NCBI GenBank assembly: GCA_946699065.1
Contig: CAMPDV010000102.1
Location: 310,001 to 374,000, forward strand
DNA from: Loxodes magnus
Taxonomy: Eukaryota > Ciliophora > Karyorelictea > Loxodida > Loxodidae
Direction of reading: 5' to 3'
DNA: 64,000 nt
The notes under the pieces are model-generated. The model was not told where the DNA came from. It was given only the letters and a program-made list of their open reading frames with translations, and did no database searches. The stretch's first letter is position 1. The number at the start of each line of letters is the position of its first letter. The translations under genes were made by a program, and so were the position numbers. Of this stretch, positions 25,812 through 37,990 are shown piece after piece.

Positions 25812-26921
25812 TTCATTCCATATATAATACAGAACACTAATCCTATCCTATTTTAAATTTCTAATTTCATTTTCAATGTTTTTAGTTAAGTATTACTAAC
25901 CTAAAAGATATATTATTAAAAATACTCATCTAATAGCTTTAGTCATTTACTTTTTCTCTTTTTTTATATAATTATCATATCTCTTTCATACCAAATCCAT
26001 CTCTTCAAAATTTAGACTTACTATTTACTCAAGTCTACTTAAATAAGGAAAAAGTAATGCTTGAATTTAAAATTATAGATAGTTTTTAGATAGTGATGTC
26101 CTTATTCTAATGAATCTAAATTTCACTAATTAGAATCTCTTTAATTAATAGTGATTATTTAAGATTATCTCAACCAAATCGATATCATAATTAATACCTA
26201 ATTACTAACCTCTATTATCATTAACTTCAACAAGAAATTCACTTAAAGTTAGCTAAACTAATATTATATCCTTTAAACTAAAAAAGCTAGAATTGTCATA
26301 TTCAAGTTAAAATTTCTTCTAACCTTATTCTAATATAGAGCCGAATTTAAAACCTTTTAATTACTTCATAGCATATTAAAAAAGATTTCCCTAGTTAATT
26401 AAATTCTTAATAGATAAGAGAAAAGATTATACAGTAATATAAGCTAATAAAATAAGTATATCAATAAGTTAGATTTAAATAGCTTGTAGTGTTTTAATTT
26501 ATAAGTTACGTACATTTTAGTTGATAATTTAAAGGATAAAAGTTTTTAACGTTAAATTGTATATTTTGTATATAATTAAACTATCTAATAATTCTATCTA
26601 ATTGTTATAGTCCTCTATGAAACTTGTAGACCCTTCTTTAGTTCTCTGAAGATTAGTAGAGATATAGTTTAACCAGATGTATGCTTTTAGTTAGGTATTG
26701 TGTTCTTATCTAGTTTACTAGCTTTTTCTTATACTCAACTTAGACTATTTTTAGCTATTAAAAGATTGTATATAACTCTTAAATGAACGCTGGAAAAGAG
26801 TGGTTAAAGTATAAAGGGAAATAAAAAGTGTGAAGTGAATAATAGATTTCAATAGCATTTTTCCATTTAAAGGTTATTTAATTGAAGTTAAGTGAAGTAA
26901 ATTTGTCATAATTTTTTATAA
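25812..26921. other. non-coding spacer between divergent genes
   Basis: It lies between the starts of the K+ channel (-) and PKA-like kinase (+) genes and should contain both promoters. No other feature seen. Confidence 0.5.
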
Positions 26922-27878
26922 ATGCCAAGCTAAAAACTTCGACTTCAAGATTTTGAGCTTATGCAAACAGTTGGCACAGGCTCTTTCGGAAGAGTGAGAA
27001 TCGCAAAGAACAAAAATACAGGTGAGTTTGTGGCAATGAAAATCTTGAAGAAAGCTGAAATTTTAAGACTAAAGCAAGTAGATCACATTATTTCAGAACA
27101 TACTATTTTGAGTAATATCCAACACCCATTCCTAGTAAATCTTTACGGGTTCTCTCAGGATGAACGTTATCTTTACTTTTGTTTAGAATATGTTGGAGGT
27201 GGAGAATTGTTCACTTACCTTAGATCTGTAGGAAAGCTGGATTCATTACATGCTAGATGTTATGCTGCTGAAGTTGTACTGATGTTCGAGTACTTACACT
27301 CGAAAAATATCATTTATAGAGATTTGAAGCCTGAAAATCTCTTAATAGATGGTACTGGATATTTAAAATTAACTGATTTTGGCTTCGCAAAGGTTGTAGA
27401 ATCCAGAACTTATACACTATGTGGAACTCCAGAGTATTTAGCTCCAGAAATTTTGCTTAACAAAGGACATGGCAAACCAGTCGATTGGTGGACTCTTGGA
27501 ATTCTGACTTATGAAATGCTAGCAGGTATTGATCCTTTTACTGATGAAGATCCAATGGCTATTTATCAAAAAATTCTGAAAGGCAAAGTGAGATTCCCAA
27601 GAAACTTCGATAAAAACGCGAAAAGCTTAGTGAAGCATCTTCTTGTGGCAGATTTATCTAAAAGATACGGAAATCTCAAGAATGGAGTGAATGATATAAA
27701 AAATCATCGATGGTTTGCAGGTCTAGACTGGACAAAATTGGTCTCGAAATAAATTGAGGCACCTTATAAGCCAATTATTAAGAGTCCTTCAGATACAAGC
27801 AATTTCTCTTAGTACCCTGATAGTGATACATTGAGCCCTGCCATAAGAGCTGCAGATGATCCATTTATAGAGTGGTGA
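26922..27878 (+). CDS. cAMP-dependent protein kinase-like catalytic subunit (AGC kinase)
   Basis: AGC-family Ser/Thr kinase most like PKA catalytic subunits, 318 aa, uninterrupted. Start ATG 26922 (MPSQKLRLQDFELM), then the glycine loop GTGSFGRV, VAMKILKK with the ATP-binding Lys, IYRDLKPENLLID, LTDFGFAKV, and the activation loop SRTYTLCGTPEYLAPE with a phosphorylatable Thr. PVDWWTLGILTYEMLAGIDPF and the C-tail follow. The tail passes through TAA and TAG as Gln (KQIEAPYKPII; SNFSQYPDSD) and ends DDPFIEW then TGA 27876-27878, equivalent to the hydrophobic FxxF end of PKA. It is slightly shorter than the 350-aa animal enzyme because the N-terminal A-helix is short. Regulation by cAMP through a regulatory subunit is inferred from family. 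Confidence 0.94.
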
Positions 27879-29122
27879 TTGTGCTTGAATAATTTATTAT
27901 ATACGTTTTATTACGCAATAACTTAACTTTATTTTTAAAACATCTGGCACAATTAACTACCTATCTAGATAATCTTACATAACTAAGTTAGTTCTTATAA
28001 GCTATCTCCACCATTTTAATAGAAAATTATTTCACTATTACCAACTTATATATTTGTATCCAATCAAGCCAAAAACTATAAAACACTCAATCAAGTTGAC
28101 TAAATAGAGATTTTAGACTCCTTTATACAAATTTTTAAGAATTACTTATATTTTTGAAGATCTAAGTATTTTATAAAAGTTAACACTTTTCCTTATTTTT
28201 ATTTTAACTTTTAAAATCCTATCAAACATTATTAATCTAGGATGTGCTTGCTTTATAATAGAATAATATTATAATATCTTCTTATACTCAATAGTTGCAA
28301 TTCCTTAGTTACAAGTTAGATATGTATAAGAATAAAGATTTGGTATAATTTTAAAAAAATTTCAAAGATTAAGTCTGATGAACTGAAAAGATTTAATATA
28401 GTAGTTTAAAGAGTTAACTATAAACTAAGCTAGATTATACTTATTAATTTAATTTTAAATACTTCATATTAAGAGCAAAGAGTACTTTCTGCTTGAGATT
28501 AGGCATAATTATTCAACTAAAATAAATATATTATTTCTCTAGTTCTCCAATTTGATTTATTAGGCTAGATTTTTATCTAAATAAGACATAAAATAGTTTT
28601 AATATTTTCGTTTCGTTTTTATAAAAGATAATCATATAATATTCTAAATATGTATCATTAGATAGCTTTTTATTTAAATAATGATAACTTAATTATGAGT
28701 TAATTAGACTAATATTGGTATTCTGTGATAAGCTTAAGCAATTTAATTTAATTACCTTGAGATATATAAAGAGATAATTCATTTTTTCTCTTTGCTCAAG
28801 GTTTTAAAGTGCATATTTTTTTCATAAATGTAAATGCTATTTAATAAATACGTTTTAGAGTTATAATTATCCTATAAGGCATACAATCACCATTAAGTGC
28901 CTATAAAGCTTTTATGTTTAGGTTTTATTTATGCTAAGTTATACAATAAGTTGAAATTATTAAACTTTCTAAAATTATTTTTCTATTGATAAAGCATTTT
29001 TATATAAGATTCTAACTAAAATTTTAACTAGAAGAATATCAAATAAAAGCGATATCTCTAAAATTCTGTTGCTAGCATATAAAGCTGTTAGTTAATTAAA
29101 ATTTAATATAATTTACCATATT
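27879..29122. other. non-coding spacer
   Basis: AT-rich, no supported gene, RNA gene or clear repeat. Confidence 0.5.
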
Positions 29123-29355
29123 TCATATAGTTATTAAAAAATGTTTTGCAACTTCCATTTCAACAATCTTTATTCAATTTTCTATAATCATTTCTTTTTC
29201 TCTTGCTCACTAACCAAATTGTTCCAATATCTCTTACACTTGTTCATCATTTTAATCTAAAATTTAATTTATACTGCGAAGCAACTTTGAATGAAAGTAT
29301 TTAATTCTTTAGTCAATTTATTAAAGTTATTTTCGAGTAGGGAAGTTAAGATTAA
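29123..29355 (-). CDS. possible short coiled-coil ORF, start unknown
   Basis: A minus-strand frame ending at TGA 29123-29125 translates to a charged helix (LLRSINQILDQNDEQVQEI, then EQFGQWAREKEMIIENWIKI) that stands out from the spacer around it by base composition. The 5' end given is only the limit of coding-like sequence; no convincing ATG was found and upstream exons may exist. The family is not recognised. It could be a small axonemal or scaffold protein or a fragment. Confidence 0.35.
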
Positions 29356-30155
29356 TGTAATATTGGTTGTAAGAAAGCTGATTATTATTTATCTATAATT
29401 TAACTTGCTTATTATACAACTATCAGATTCACTCTATTTGTATAAAATTAAATGCTAGCAATACATATATATTATAGAGACTCTATGTATGTGTACCAAA
29501 ATATATTAAATAGAGAATCAGATTTATACTAAATGCAAGCTATGATATAAATTAAGCTTTATTAATTAAATATCTAACTTTAGAAAATTTAAGAACGGAA
29601 ATCTTATTTAATAACTAGATGCTATACATTATTAATATGGATATCTGAAAAAGTAGTTCTTTATTTTAAAATATAGATAACGTTTAATTATGAATAAGAG
29701 AAGCCAGATATGAAAATGTCTATAAGCTTTGCTAATAGAAAAAATGAAACTAAGATAAAAAACTTTAATTATATGGGTTTTTAATTTAAGAGGAATGCAA
29801 GGAGTAAATAGTGGATAAATAAATAATATCTTGTTTAATTAATTCAATAAATAAGAGAAGTTTGACTTTAATAAATTTATAAAATGAAGTAACTGAAATA
29901 AATCAGAAGCTTCATTCAATATCTCTTTTATTAAAGTTAATTGCTATTATTACTTCAATAAATAATTTACCCTTATAATTTAAATATGTATATGTTGGTA
30001 AATCTAATATGATAAGATGATAAATAAATTAAAGCTATTTTAAACTCTTTTATTGATTTTGAGATGAAGAGAAGTAAATCGAAGTGTCATTTAGAAAACT
30101 AAAGGAATAAGAGATATAAGTCTTAAAAATTATTGAAAAGCATATAAATAATTTA
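29356..30155. other. non-coding spacer
   Basis: No supported feature between the possible short ORF and the 14-3-3 stop codon. Confidence 0.45.
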
Positions 30156-30914
30156 TCATTGTTCTGAATGAAAACTTACGATCTTCATTCAAATCTGAAG
30201 TCCAAAGTGTTAAGTTATCTCTAAGTAACTACATTATTAATGTACTATCTTTATAACTTTCCTCTGTAACATGGTCAAGCTCAGCAATTGCTTCATCAAA
30301 TGCTGTTTTTGCCATTTCAATTGCTTTTTCTGAGTCTGCTAATGTTTCATAATAAAAAACTGAAAAATTTAAAGCTAAGCCCAAACGAACTGGATGAGTG
30401 GGAGTTAGCTCGTTTTAAGCAGTTTCATAAGCTTAAAGATAAGTAGATAATGCTTACTAACTTGCTTATTCTTTTTCGCTTTCTTGAGTAAATTCGCAAA
30501 TATATCTATAATAATCTCCTTTCATTTTGCGATAAAATACTTTAGCTTCACCCTAAATAAAATAGTTACAGTAGAAGCCATCGATATAAGGTTTTAATCT
30601 ATAAGTTAGAGTACTTCATTGCAGTAATTTCTTAATTCGATTTCTACTTATTCCTTATAAGTAAGTACTCTTTGCACATTTTCATCATTACCTTTACGAG
30701 ATTCTTTTTACTAAATGCTGTTTAGAACTCTCCATGCAGCTCTTCTCTAGCCAACTACATTTTTAAAAGCTACTGAAAGGATATTTCTTTCTTCAACCGT
30801 AAGTTCTGTCTTATTTTATTTGGAAAATTAGATAACATAAGTCACCATTTCATCATATCTCTCTGATTATTCACTGAGCCTTGCTAAATAAAGCCATTCT
30901 TCTTTTCCTGTCAT
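30156..30914 (-). CDS. 14-3-3 protein
   Basis: Dimeric phosphoserine/phosphothreonine-binding adaptor, 241 aa. The sequence covers the whole family: [72 protein letters not shown], and [22 protein letters not shown]. The basic phosphopeptide pocket residues (Lys, Arg, Arg, Tyr) lie in KNVVGQRRA and KMKGDYYRY. Two micro-introns are needed: 30553-30569 (17 nt, GTAACTATTTTATTTAG), which restores ISMAST|GEAKVFY, and 30164-30179 (16 nt, GTAAGTTTTCATTCAG), which brings TGA 30156-30158 into frame just after the family's C-terminal end. Exons of 345, 373 and 8 nt sum to 726. The last exon is only 8 nt long. Confidence 0.97.
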
Positions 30915-31675
30915 ATTTTTTTAAAATTGCAATTAGCAAAATTATAGCAAGAATGATAAAAATTATGTCAAGCTTTTAATAGTAAAATAAGCAAACTACT
31001 ATACTATTTTATACTCATTAACTAGATTAACTTCAATAGCTTTTACTTTTAAATTTTCCTTTATTAGTCTTTTAGCTTTTTACTTAAATAAGGAACTTCT
31101 TAAACTTAAAAGCAGTTAGAAGTACTTAAAGTACTATTAAGCTTTATAAAAGTAACTTAGTAATACTTTTATGAATTATGCTTCACAGAAAAATGATAAT
31201 TTTTAACTTAATCTAAAATGCTTTAAAGCTATGAAGTGAGGGATGAAATAAAAAGGAATTATTTATTGTGAGTAACAAATATTCAATAATTTATTATTCT
31301 AGATCCTCTTAGCAATTACAAATCTCACTAATTTCCAAATTTTATTACGTAATTATACCTTCTTTCCATACCCTCTTTAAATTTTAACTCTTAATAGATA
31401 GAAAAACCATTTAAGTTTCTTCTAAATATCTCACAACTTTATTAATACAGAAGATAAATGTAATAAAGAAATAGCTAGAAGCTTTGCTAAAAAGCTTAGA
31501 GATACAACTAGTATTCAAATCAAAAATTTAACATTTTAAATTCTTAAAATAAGCTTCGAATTAGCATATTTAGCTTCTTACTTATCATAGTATGATTAAA
31601 AGAGGAATTATAAAGCTAGGAACTTAAAAAGTTATTTAAATAGATAGAAAGAGTTATCTTTTTGTTATTAGTAAA
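30915..31675. other. non-coding spacer between divergent genes
   Basis: Contains the upstream regions of the 14-3-3 gene (-) and the four-span/IBR gene (+). No other feature recognised. Confidence 0.5.
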
Positions 31676-32737
31676 ATGGAAATAAAAAATCTTCTCAAAA
31701 TGATTTGGCACATTTCATCGGCGTTATTATTCATCTCTATTATACTTACTATTGTAGCTCTTTCTATTTAACCCTTCTTCTCTTGGAAATTTCGTAGTTA
31801 ATCTGCTTTTTATTTACTCAAAGGAGGTTTAATTGAATATGAAAGTAATTATATATAAGAAGGACAAACTACATCAATAACTGTTGAAGAGAGCTTTAGA
31901 CATGCTTATGATGAATGTTAGAATAATTAACATGAAGTAGTAGAAAATTGTGAAATATGGAAATCATTTTGAACAGCTGGAGTAACTTTTTTAGTTCTTA
32001 TTATCATATCTATTTTATTAGATGCTATTTTACTCTTTTTAGCTTCAAGTAGAATTTTTTTAGGACCAAGAGATAACATAATTCAGAAAGTTATGCTCCC
32101 TTTGACCAATATTCTTGGCTTTATTTTTTATTTAGCTGGAATAATTGTTTGAACGTCACTAACAAAGCCCATAAATGATTACACTCTTTCTATTAATGAT
32201 GGAGATCAAATTTCCGCTATTTAGCATACTTCTATTGAAAAAGGATTGGCATGTTCATTCGCTTCGTTCTGTTTTCATTTCTTATGTACAATCGGTTTTG
32301 TGTTTGCTGGCTTTAATGATAAAAAGGAAAATCATATATTATAATAAGAGATAATTGAAAAAGAAAGTTACAATGAAGTTGAGCTTAAATCGAGTATTTG
32401 ACGTGAAAACTTAAAATAGCATTTATAAATGCTGAGATAGAATGGCTATGATATAAGAAAATGTCCATATCCAGCATGTAACATTGCTACTACAAAAGAA
32501 GAAGATTCTTAATGAATTGTATGCTAAAACTGCAATTAAGATTGAATGTTTTGCTGCAGTGCTCCTATGAATCCGATATTCGTACATTCAAATGCATATC
32601 ATAGATATGATTGTGATTCATACCAAAAATCTTAAAAAGATTTTTATGATCCTATTAGATGTCAAGCCTGTAAAGAAAAGCGAGCTCTATGCGATCCTCC
32701 TAAGGGATCTAAATACTAGTTTAGGTTTGTTTTATGA
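31676..32737 (+). CDS. four-span membrane protein with C-terminal IBR-like zinc finger
   Basis: 353 aa, uninterrupted from ATG 31676 to TGA 32735-32737. The N-terminal two thirds has four membrane spans in claudin/PMP22-like arrangement: HISSALLFISIILTIVAL, a long first loop with Cys and Trp, then AGVTFLVLIIISILLDAILL, NILGFIFYLAGIIVW and FASFCFHFLCTIGFVFAGF. The cytosolic tail (about residues 260-340) has an IBR/TRIAD-type Cys/His pattern: CPYPAC, CQNCNQDWMFCC, then HRYDCDSY and CQACKEKRALC. IBR domains normally sit between two RING domains in RBR E3 ligases; here no RING1 is seen before it. It may be a membrane-tethered ubiquitin-system protein or simply a zinc-binding membrane protein. Trp in FWTAGV and elsewhere is TGA-coded. 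Confidence 0.8.
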
Positions 32738-33230
32738 TAATTATCTACACATCAAATCAAAAATTATTTTCATACATTTCCACATAAAAACTTAAACAGA
32801 TAGACATCTAAATCTCAATTTATTCAAATTGAATTACTTAAAAGATACAAAGAGCATAAGCATCGATAATTAATAAAATTACATAGCAATTATAATAACT
32901 ATTACATATCTATATTAGTAATTAACTCATTTCCTCATTGTCTTAGTTTATTTGGCTCCCTTAACTTATAGATTTAGATATAGTATTTTAATTAAACTAA
33001 GTAACTACCCAATAGTTAGTTTATTGCTGTATTGTGAGATATTTAAGTTAAATTGCTATTTCTTTATGAGTCACGGACTCAATAAGCTTATGAGCAATAG
33101 ATTAGATAAGGAGATGTTTAAATAGCAGTATGATTAGTTTTAAGTATAAGTAGATAGCTGAATTATAACTATAAGATATATGATTTTATATGCTAAGTAA
33201 TTTAAATATTTCCATAGAATATTTAAATAT
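32738..33230. other. non-coding spacer
   Basis: AT-rich stretch between two plus-strand genes; nothing recognised. Confidence 0.5.
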
Positions 33231-33890
33231 ATGGGAGTTTGTTACCATAAAGAAGAAGAGAGACAATCACACTAAAAAAACTGTACAGTTCTCAAGTCAT
33301 TAATGATATCAGAATAGTTGACTAGAAACAAATTTATAGAAATAATGAATGAAGTAAAAACTGAACGAGAAACTTTTATAGTGTAAAATAGAACTGAAGC
33401 TTTTAAGGTCTTATATAAAATTTTTCTTACTTAAGATGAGAGCAAGTTTGAGAGAGGAGTAATCGAATAGTAGACAAAAAATGCGAACTTGGAGAATAAA
33501 TTAATTTAGATTATTTGTAGTAAGCACAACATAAATCGAGAACAAATTGATACCTTTTTAATGGATAATTTTAATGACCAAGAATTACAAAATCTATAGA
33601 AAGAAGTCTTTTGCAGAGATAGTACCATAGAGAGTTGTGATGTTGAAGAAGCTAGAATGATAGAAATAATGAAATATGCTGCAGATGAATTTAATAATTG
33701 TGCAACTAAATGAGAAAACGAAGCTTATTAAGTAGGTTTAGCTTGAGTTCATTGCTGTATTTACTAAAAGTTCGGAATGACTGAATTAGAATTCGAGAGA
33801 GCAAGTTGCTTTTTTTTACAATAGAACCCAAGCAAATATCGTTGGTATCATAAAAGACTATCAATGGCTTGTAGAAATATGAATTATTGA
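33231..33890 (+). CDS. hypothetical protein with MGxC acylation-type N-terminus
   Basis: Unrecognised, 219 aa from ATG 33231 to TGA 33888-33890. It begins MGVCYHKEEE, a pattern compatible with N-myristoylation and palmitoylation. The rest is a charged helical protein (IEIMNEVKTERETFIVQNR; ARMIEIMKYAADEFNN) with a Cys- and Trp-rich C-terminal part (KWENEAYQVGLAWVHCC; YRWYHKRLSMACRNMNY). TGA encodes Trp at least twice. If the TGA at 33888 is also Trp, the frame runs on to TGA 34191-34193; the shorter form is preferred because the downstream part looks like spacer. Start is the first ATG of the open frame. Confidence 0.55.
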
Positions 33891-34261
33891 ACTTGTAGAT
33901 TATTTTTCATAATAAAAGCTACTTTTACTAATTTTCTCTTAATGAAAATTGACTTAATAGTTAAAGAATTTAAACATAATAGTAAATCATTAAAGTAATT
34001 TTAAAATAAAGTTAAGGCTAAGTAAAATGGTAAAGGGGCTACCTTTATTACAAATATTATATTAGCTTTTAAAAAGATAATTAATTTGCTTCAATTTATT
34101 ACTTTCTAAAATATGCTTTAAAAATTAAATTAAATACATAAGGAGAAAATAGAAAGAATGATATTAGACAAGGTGACTAAGAATTAAGATTGAAAGTGAT
34201 TAAACATAAAAAGGAAAAAAGGAAATTAAATGTTTTTAGTATAATTAAAAGAAAAAATCCA
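33891..34261. other. spacer or read-through extension
   Basis: Between two convergent genes. The upstream gene's frame stays open to 34193, but the translation is Lys/Asn/Ile-rich without motifs, so I treat it as 3' flank. Confidence 0.4.
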
Positions 34262-34495
34262 TCATTGTGCTTTCTTTTTCTTATTTGAATAGATTCCCAT
34301 AAAAGCTGTAACAAAAATAAGAAACAGTACTAGCAACACTGCTGGGATAATTATAGCCCATTTTCTAGCTAAAAAAAATGCCTGAACATAATGCTAAGAA
34401 GGTAGAAGTGGCGTAGCAAATACCCATGCAGTGTAATAGAGGAATATTAAAATACCCATAGTAACCATGCCAGCTCCTGCTACTTTCGAATGCAT
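34262..34495 (-). CDS. DPM2: DPM2, regulatory subunit of dolichol-phosphate-mannose synthase
   Basis: Small two-span ER membrane protein, 77 aa, that stabilises the catalytic DPM1 through the DPM complex needed for N-glycans and GPI anchors. Span 1 contains the family pattern MGILIFLYYTAWVFATPLLP followed by the conserved SQH. A hydrophilic hinge FFLARKWAI leads to span 2 (PAVLLVLFLIFVTAFMG), and it ends SNKKKKAQ, matching the Lys-rich, KKAQ-like end of animal DPM2. Start ATG 34493-34495, stop TGA 34262-34264, no intron. Length agrees with the family (about 80 aa). A short TTAAT repeat lies directly upstream of the start. Confidence 0.9.
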
Positions 34496-35700
34496 TTTTA
34501 ATTTAATTTAATTTAAATAAAAATATAAAGTCATCTGCTATTTTATCTCAGCATTTGACTTTTAAAATTTCTCTTAAATTTATTAGTTTAATTAATAACT
34601 ATTTACAAGTTTTTTCTTTTATTTAATACATCTACTTATATAAACTTAAACCTTATTATCTTTTATATTCGTTTTTAAATCACCAAAAATTCATCAGGTT
34701 TCTTAGACTTAAACCTATATTTAGAATGTGTATTAAAGCCTTTCAAAATTTATATTATATCGCACCTTATTTAAATAACTATTCTTTTATTGTGATAGAA
34801 TTATCCTAAAACTAAATTCAACTATAAAGATAAGCTAAGTAAATTTAATAAATTTTAGACTTTATTATTATTTCTATATTACTAGCGAAAATATTTAACA
34901 ATTAGCTTTTATATTTTCACTTCTCAAAAGAGTTAACTATGATCATATATGGATAAATTTGAAATATTTTCTGGTCTTTTTTTTTCTTGGCAGATATAAT
35001 ATTTTTAAGAACCTTAAAGAAGCTGATATAATTATTTCCTTTAAAATGATTTAGAAGCAATTTGATTACTCTAATTTTGTTTTTAATTTAATTAGTTTAT
35101 AGTAAATATATGTTTGTTAATGATAAAGAAATATCAACTATTGAATATGATTAATCCATTAGAAAAATTGACTAAAAATTAGTAATGATTAGACTATAGA
35201 GCACAAATATTAAATTTTAGGCCGCAAACATTCTTTATTTATATACTTGAGCCTGAAGAAGTAAAAAAGTTTAAAGGATTTCTTCTATCTTTAATTAATA
35301 AACTAGATAGTAAACTAATACCTTATATCTATTAGATATCCTATCTTCTCACTATTTTCTTTAAGTATTCTTTTTAGTTTTGCCTCTTATGTAATCAAAT
35401 AATCTTAAGTAGCAAATAATATAAGATGGTATTGAAAGTGAGAATTAAATATTTTAAAGTTGAATATTTTTAAATTTTAGGGTAAATAAAAGCACTAAGA
35501 AATCTATTAAATTTTGCATTTAAACAGTATAAAACGATTATAAACGTCATAAGCCAGGTATAGTTATACATAAGCATAAATTAACCCTTATGTCTATGAA
35601 AAGATGCCTTTAAAAACTAAAATGTAAAGGTAAAATAAACGATTAAAAACGAAGTCCTTTTTATTATATAAACAGAGGGGATAATTATAGGTATATTAGG
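34496..35700. other. non-coding spacer between divergent genes
   Basis: It starts with a TTTAA-type tandem repeat (about 34496-34520) next to the DPM2 start codon; the rest is AT-rich without recognised features. Confidence 0.5.
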
Positions 35701-36369
35701 ATGAATATTGTGCCTAAACTAAGTATATTCATATTTATGTTTGCTTTGCTGCTTGTAAACTGCATTAATTAGAACATTAAGATGTAGGAAAAAAGGAAAA
35801 TTGTGCCTAGTTCTAAAATTAATCCTTAAGTCTGTATTTCAGCTGATTTAACTTGCTTAGTATAAACTGCAGTTCATACTAAAAAGAAACACTAATCAAG
35901 TATAAAGCATAATTAAAAGCCAAATGCAAGAGCAGAGAATGATTTAAATTAGCATAAGAGTTATAATTAGGGTAAGAAAGAAGTAAATACTAATAATTAG
36001 AATTAGCTTGAATAAACCTTATTAGCTAAAAATACACACGCAGTTCCTTTATTGTAAACCAAGTTTTAAAGCTTGTGGTCTTAATTAAGTTAAAGCGAGA
36101 AGAACTTTTCAGATTTCCATGACTAGTATATTGAAGAAAGTAATGAAACATTTTATTCAAATGAAGAAACTTAAAACGAATAAGAAGATGAATAAGGCTT
36201 ATATGAAGAAGAACAAGGAGACGAAAATTAAGAACCTGAAGTCTAAAGTTATTTATAAGACTAATGGATATTGATGCAATACTTAGGAAGTTTTTTATCA
36301 TAATTAGATATAAATTAGCATCATAATAATATTGAAGATAGTTTCATGAAGCAAAAAGATCACTAATGA
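35701..36369 (+). CDS. secreted acidic Gln/Asn-rich protein
   Basis: Unrecognised, 222 aa, from ATG 35701 to TGA 36367-36369. It starts with a clear signal peptide (MNIVPKLSIFIFMFALLLVN, then C), followed by a Lys/Asn/Gln-rich region and then a strongly acidic part (FYSNEETQNEQEDEQGLYEE). No conserved domain is visible. Trp is encoded by TGG near the end (DQWILMQYLG). Signal peptide plus low complexity suggests a secreted or vesicle-lumen protein. A minus-strand frame opposite it is a shadow of the acidic codons. Confidence 0.6.
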
Positions 36370-36931
36370 TAGTGATGAAAATTAAAAATGAACATATTTA
36401 TATATTATTTAAATATAGTTTCTTACATTTTATTCAATCTAAAAATATTATAAAAATACACTATATACTACTAGCTTCATTTCCTCTTTTAAATGGTTTC
36501 AAGTCTGAGCTGAAAATTGAATTAAAAACTGCAATAAAGTCATAATAATTTAATACATTGAATTAAATTAGATTTTATTAAGTCTTGAAAGTTAAAAGGG
36601 CATAAGAAGAAGTTAGCAATGCATTTTCATATTATCAAGATAAAGATGCTTATAATCAAATTAAAACTATCACTATTTTGCTATTTCAATTAAAGTAAAT
36701 ACATTTAAATTATTTCTGCTAGTATCAAAACATAACCTACATTCTTATTCTTGCATATTTTATTATTTTTACCTCATAAAGCAAAATAAAGAAATAATTG
36801 AAAAAATAAATTTATTTTAATTTGTATACAAATCAAATAGATGGAATAATTGAGATAAGATATTTTAAATATCAATATCAATTAGATTATATAGTGAAAA
36901 AACTGAGAATAAGTTGCATCAATTATTAATT
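36370..36931. other. non-coding spacer
   Basis: Spacer between two convergent genes; no feature recognised. Confidence 0.5.
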
Positions 36932-37580
36932 TCAAATGTAAAACTCTTCATTAAACATTTTTTTCACCTTATGAGTCGTTCTTACTTTCTTCTTAGTTAC
37001 TTTTACGCTCTTTGGAGTATCAGGAGCTGTAGAGGCTTGCTTAATACCCTATTCTAGTAGTGGTTCTTTGCTATTGAATATTTTTTTGCTGAATGAAAGC
37101 TTACATGCGAGAGCTGTGCTTATTTGATTCAAATACCGCGAAAGCTATAGCGATATCTACAAGAACGTACCAGAATATATTAATAATTGATAGACTTAAT
37201 CCGTCCATCAAAATTCCAAGCATAAGGTAATCTGTTATTGACTCTATTACATAATAAATAGGAGTTGTTACTACTATTATCATTACTAAGTTCTAAGTCC
37301 TTGTTTTGCTCTTATACAACCTGCTATTTCCATAATGTACTTAGACAAAGACTATGGAAATAGCTAGAAAAGCATTTAAGTAGTTGATAATCGAAAGTCT
37401 CAAAACATGCACAATGCCATAGTTAACTAGTAAAAACATCATACTATAAAAGCATGCTTTGTTTAAAGAGAATTTCGTTCCTGCATATAAGGCGAATATT
37501 CCTGCTGCTTCTGGTATACCAGTTACTAATAAAGCTGAAGCCATACAAATCGCTCCTGCGACAAGCAATTAAGAAACCAT
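36932..37580 (-). CDS. multi-span membrane protein with basic tail
   Basis: Unrecognised, 210 aa. Start ATG 37578-37580; about five hydrophobic segments (LLVAGAICMASALLVTGIP, ACFYSMMFLLVNYGIVHVL, YLNAFLAISIVFV, VMIIVVTTPIYYVIESI, IINIFWYVLVDIAIAFAVF). A 16-nt intron at 37089-37104 (GTAAGCTTTCATTCAG) then joins the membrane part to a cytosolic tail. The tail contains an acidic dileucine-type signal (KEPLLEQG) and a Lys-rich end (TPKSVKVTKKKVRTTHKV), stopping at TGA 36932-36934. Exons of 476 and 157 nt sum to 633. The dileucine-like motif suggests sorting to an endosomal or lysosome-type compartment; that is inference. Confidence 0.72.
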
Positions 37581-37990
37581 TTTGATGCTTATATTATTTA
37601 TTAGTTAATTTAACTAAAACAATCTAAAAATTCTTGAAAGGTATCCTAACCTATAAAAGAATCAAGCTAGTCTATTCTTAATATAGCATGCAAAAAGAAT
37701 GAACTATTTAATTGAATCTCATATTAATTAGGTGATCATTTAAATGAATAGCAACAAGCATATAGTCAACCTATGATTACTACAGATAAACCTTTCTATA
37801 TGAACCAATTAATACTCCCTATATTTCATAGAGTGTATTAGTAGTTCTAATTTTGGTTAAAAGGAATATTAAAGAAGTGTTTACTACAGTTAGAAAGGTC
37901 TAGTATAATTTCAATATATAATAGAAAGTTTAATTAACTGAAATAAATAAGAGAAATTGATATTTACTTTTAACTATTCTCTTAAAAAAT
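37581..37990. other. non-coding spacer between divergent genes
   Basis: About 410 bp between the two starts; presumed shared promoter region, no other feature seen. Confidence 0.5.

Noticed and set aside
32592..32795. Plus-strand 67-aa open frame
   Set aside because: Out-of-frame reading of the IBR-like tail; the true frame keeps the Cys/His pattern.
36026..36301. Minus-strand 91-aa open frame
   Set aside because: Complement of the acidic Gln/Glu-rich part of the secreted-type protein.
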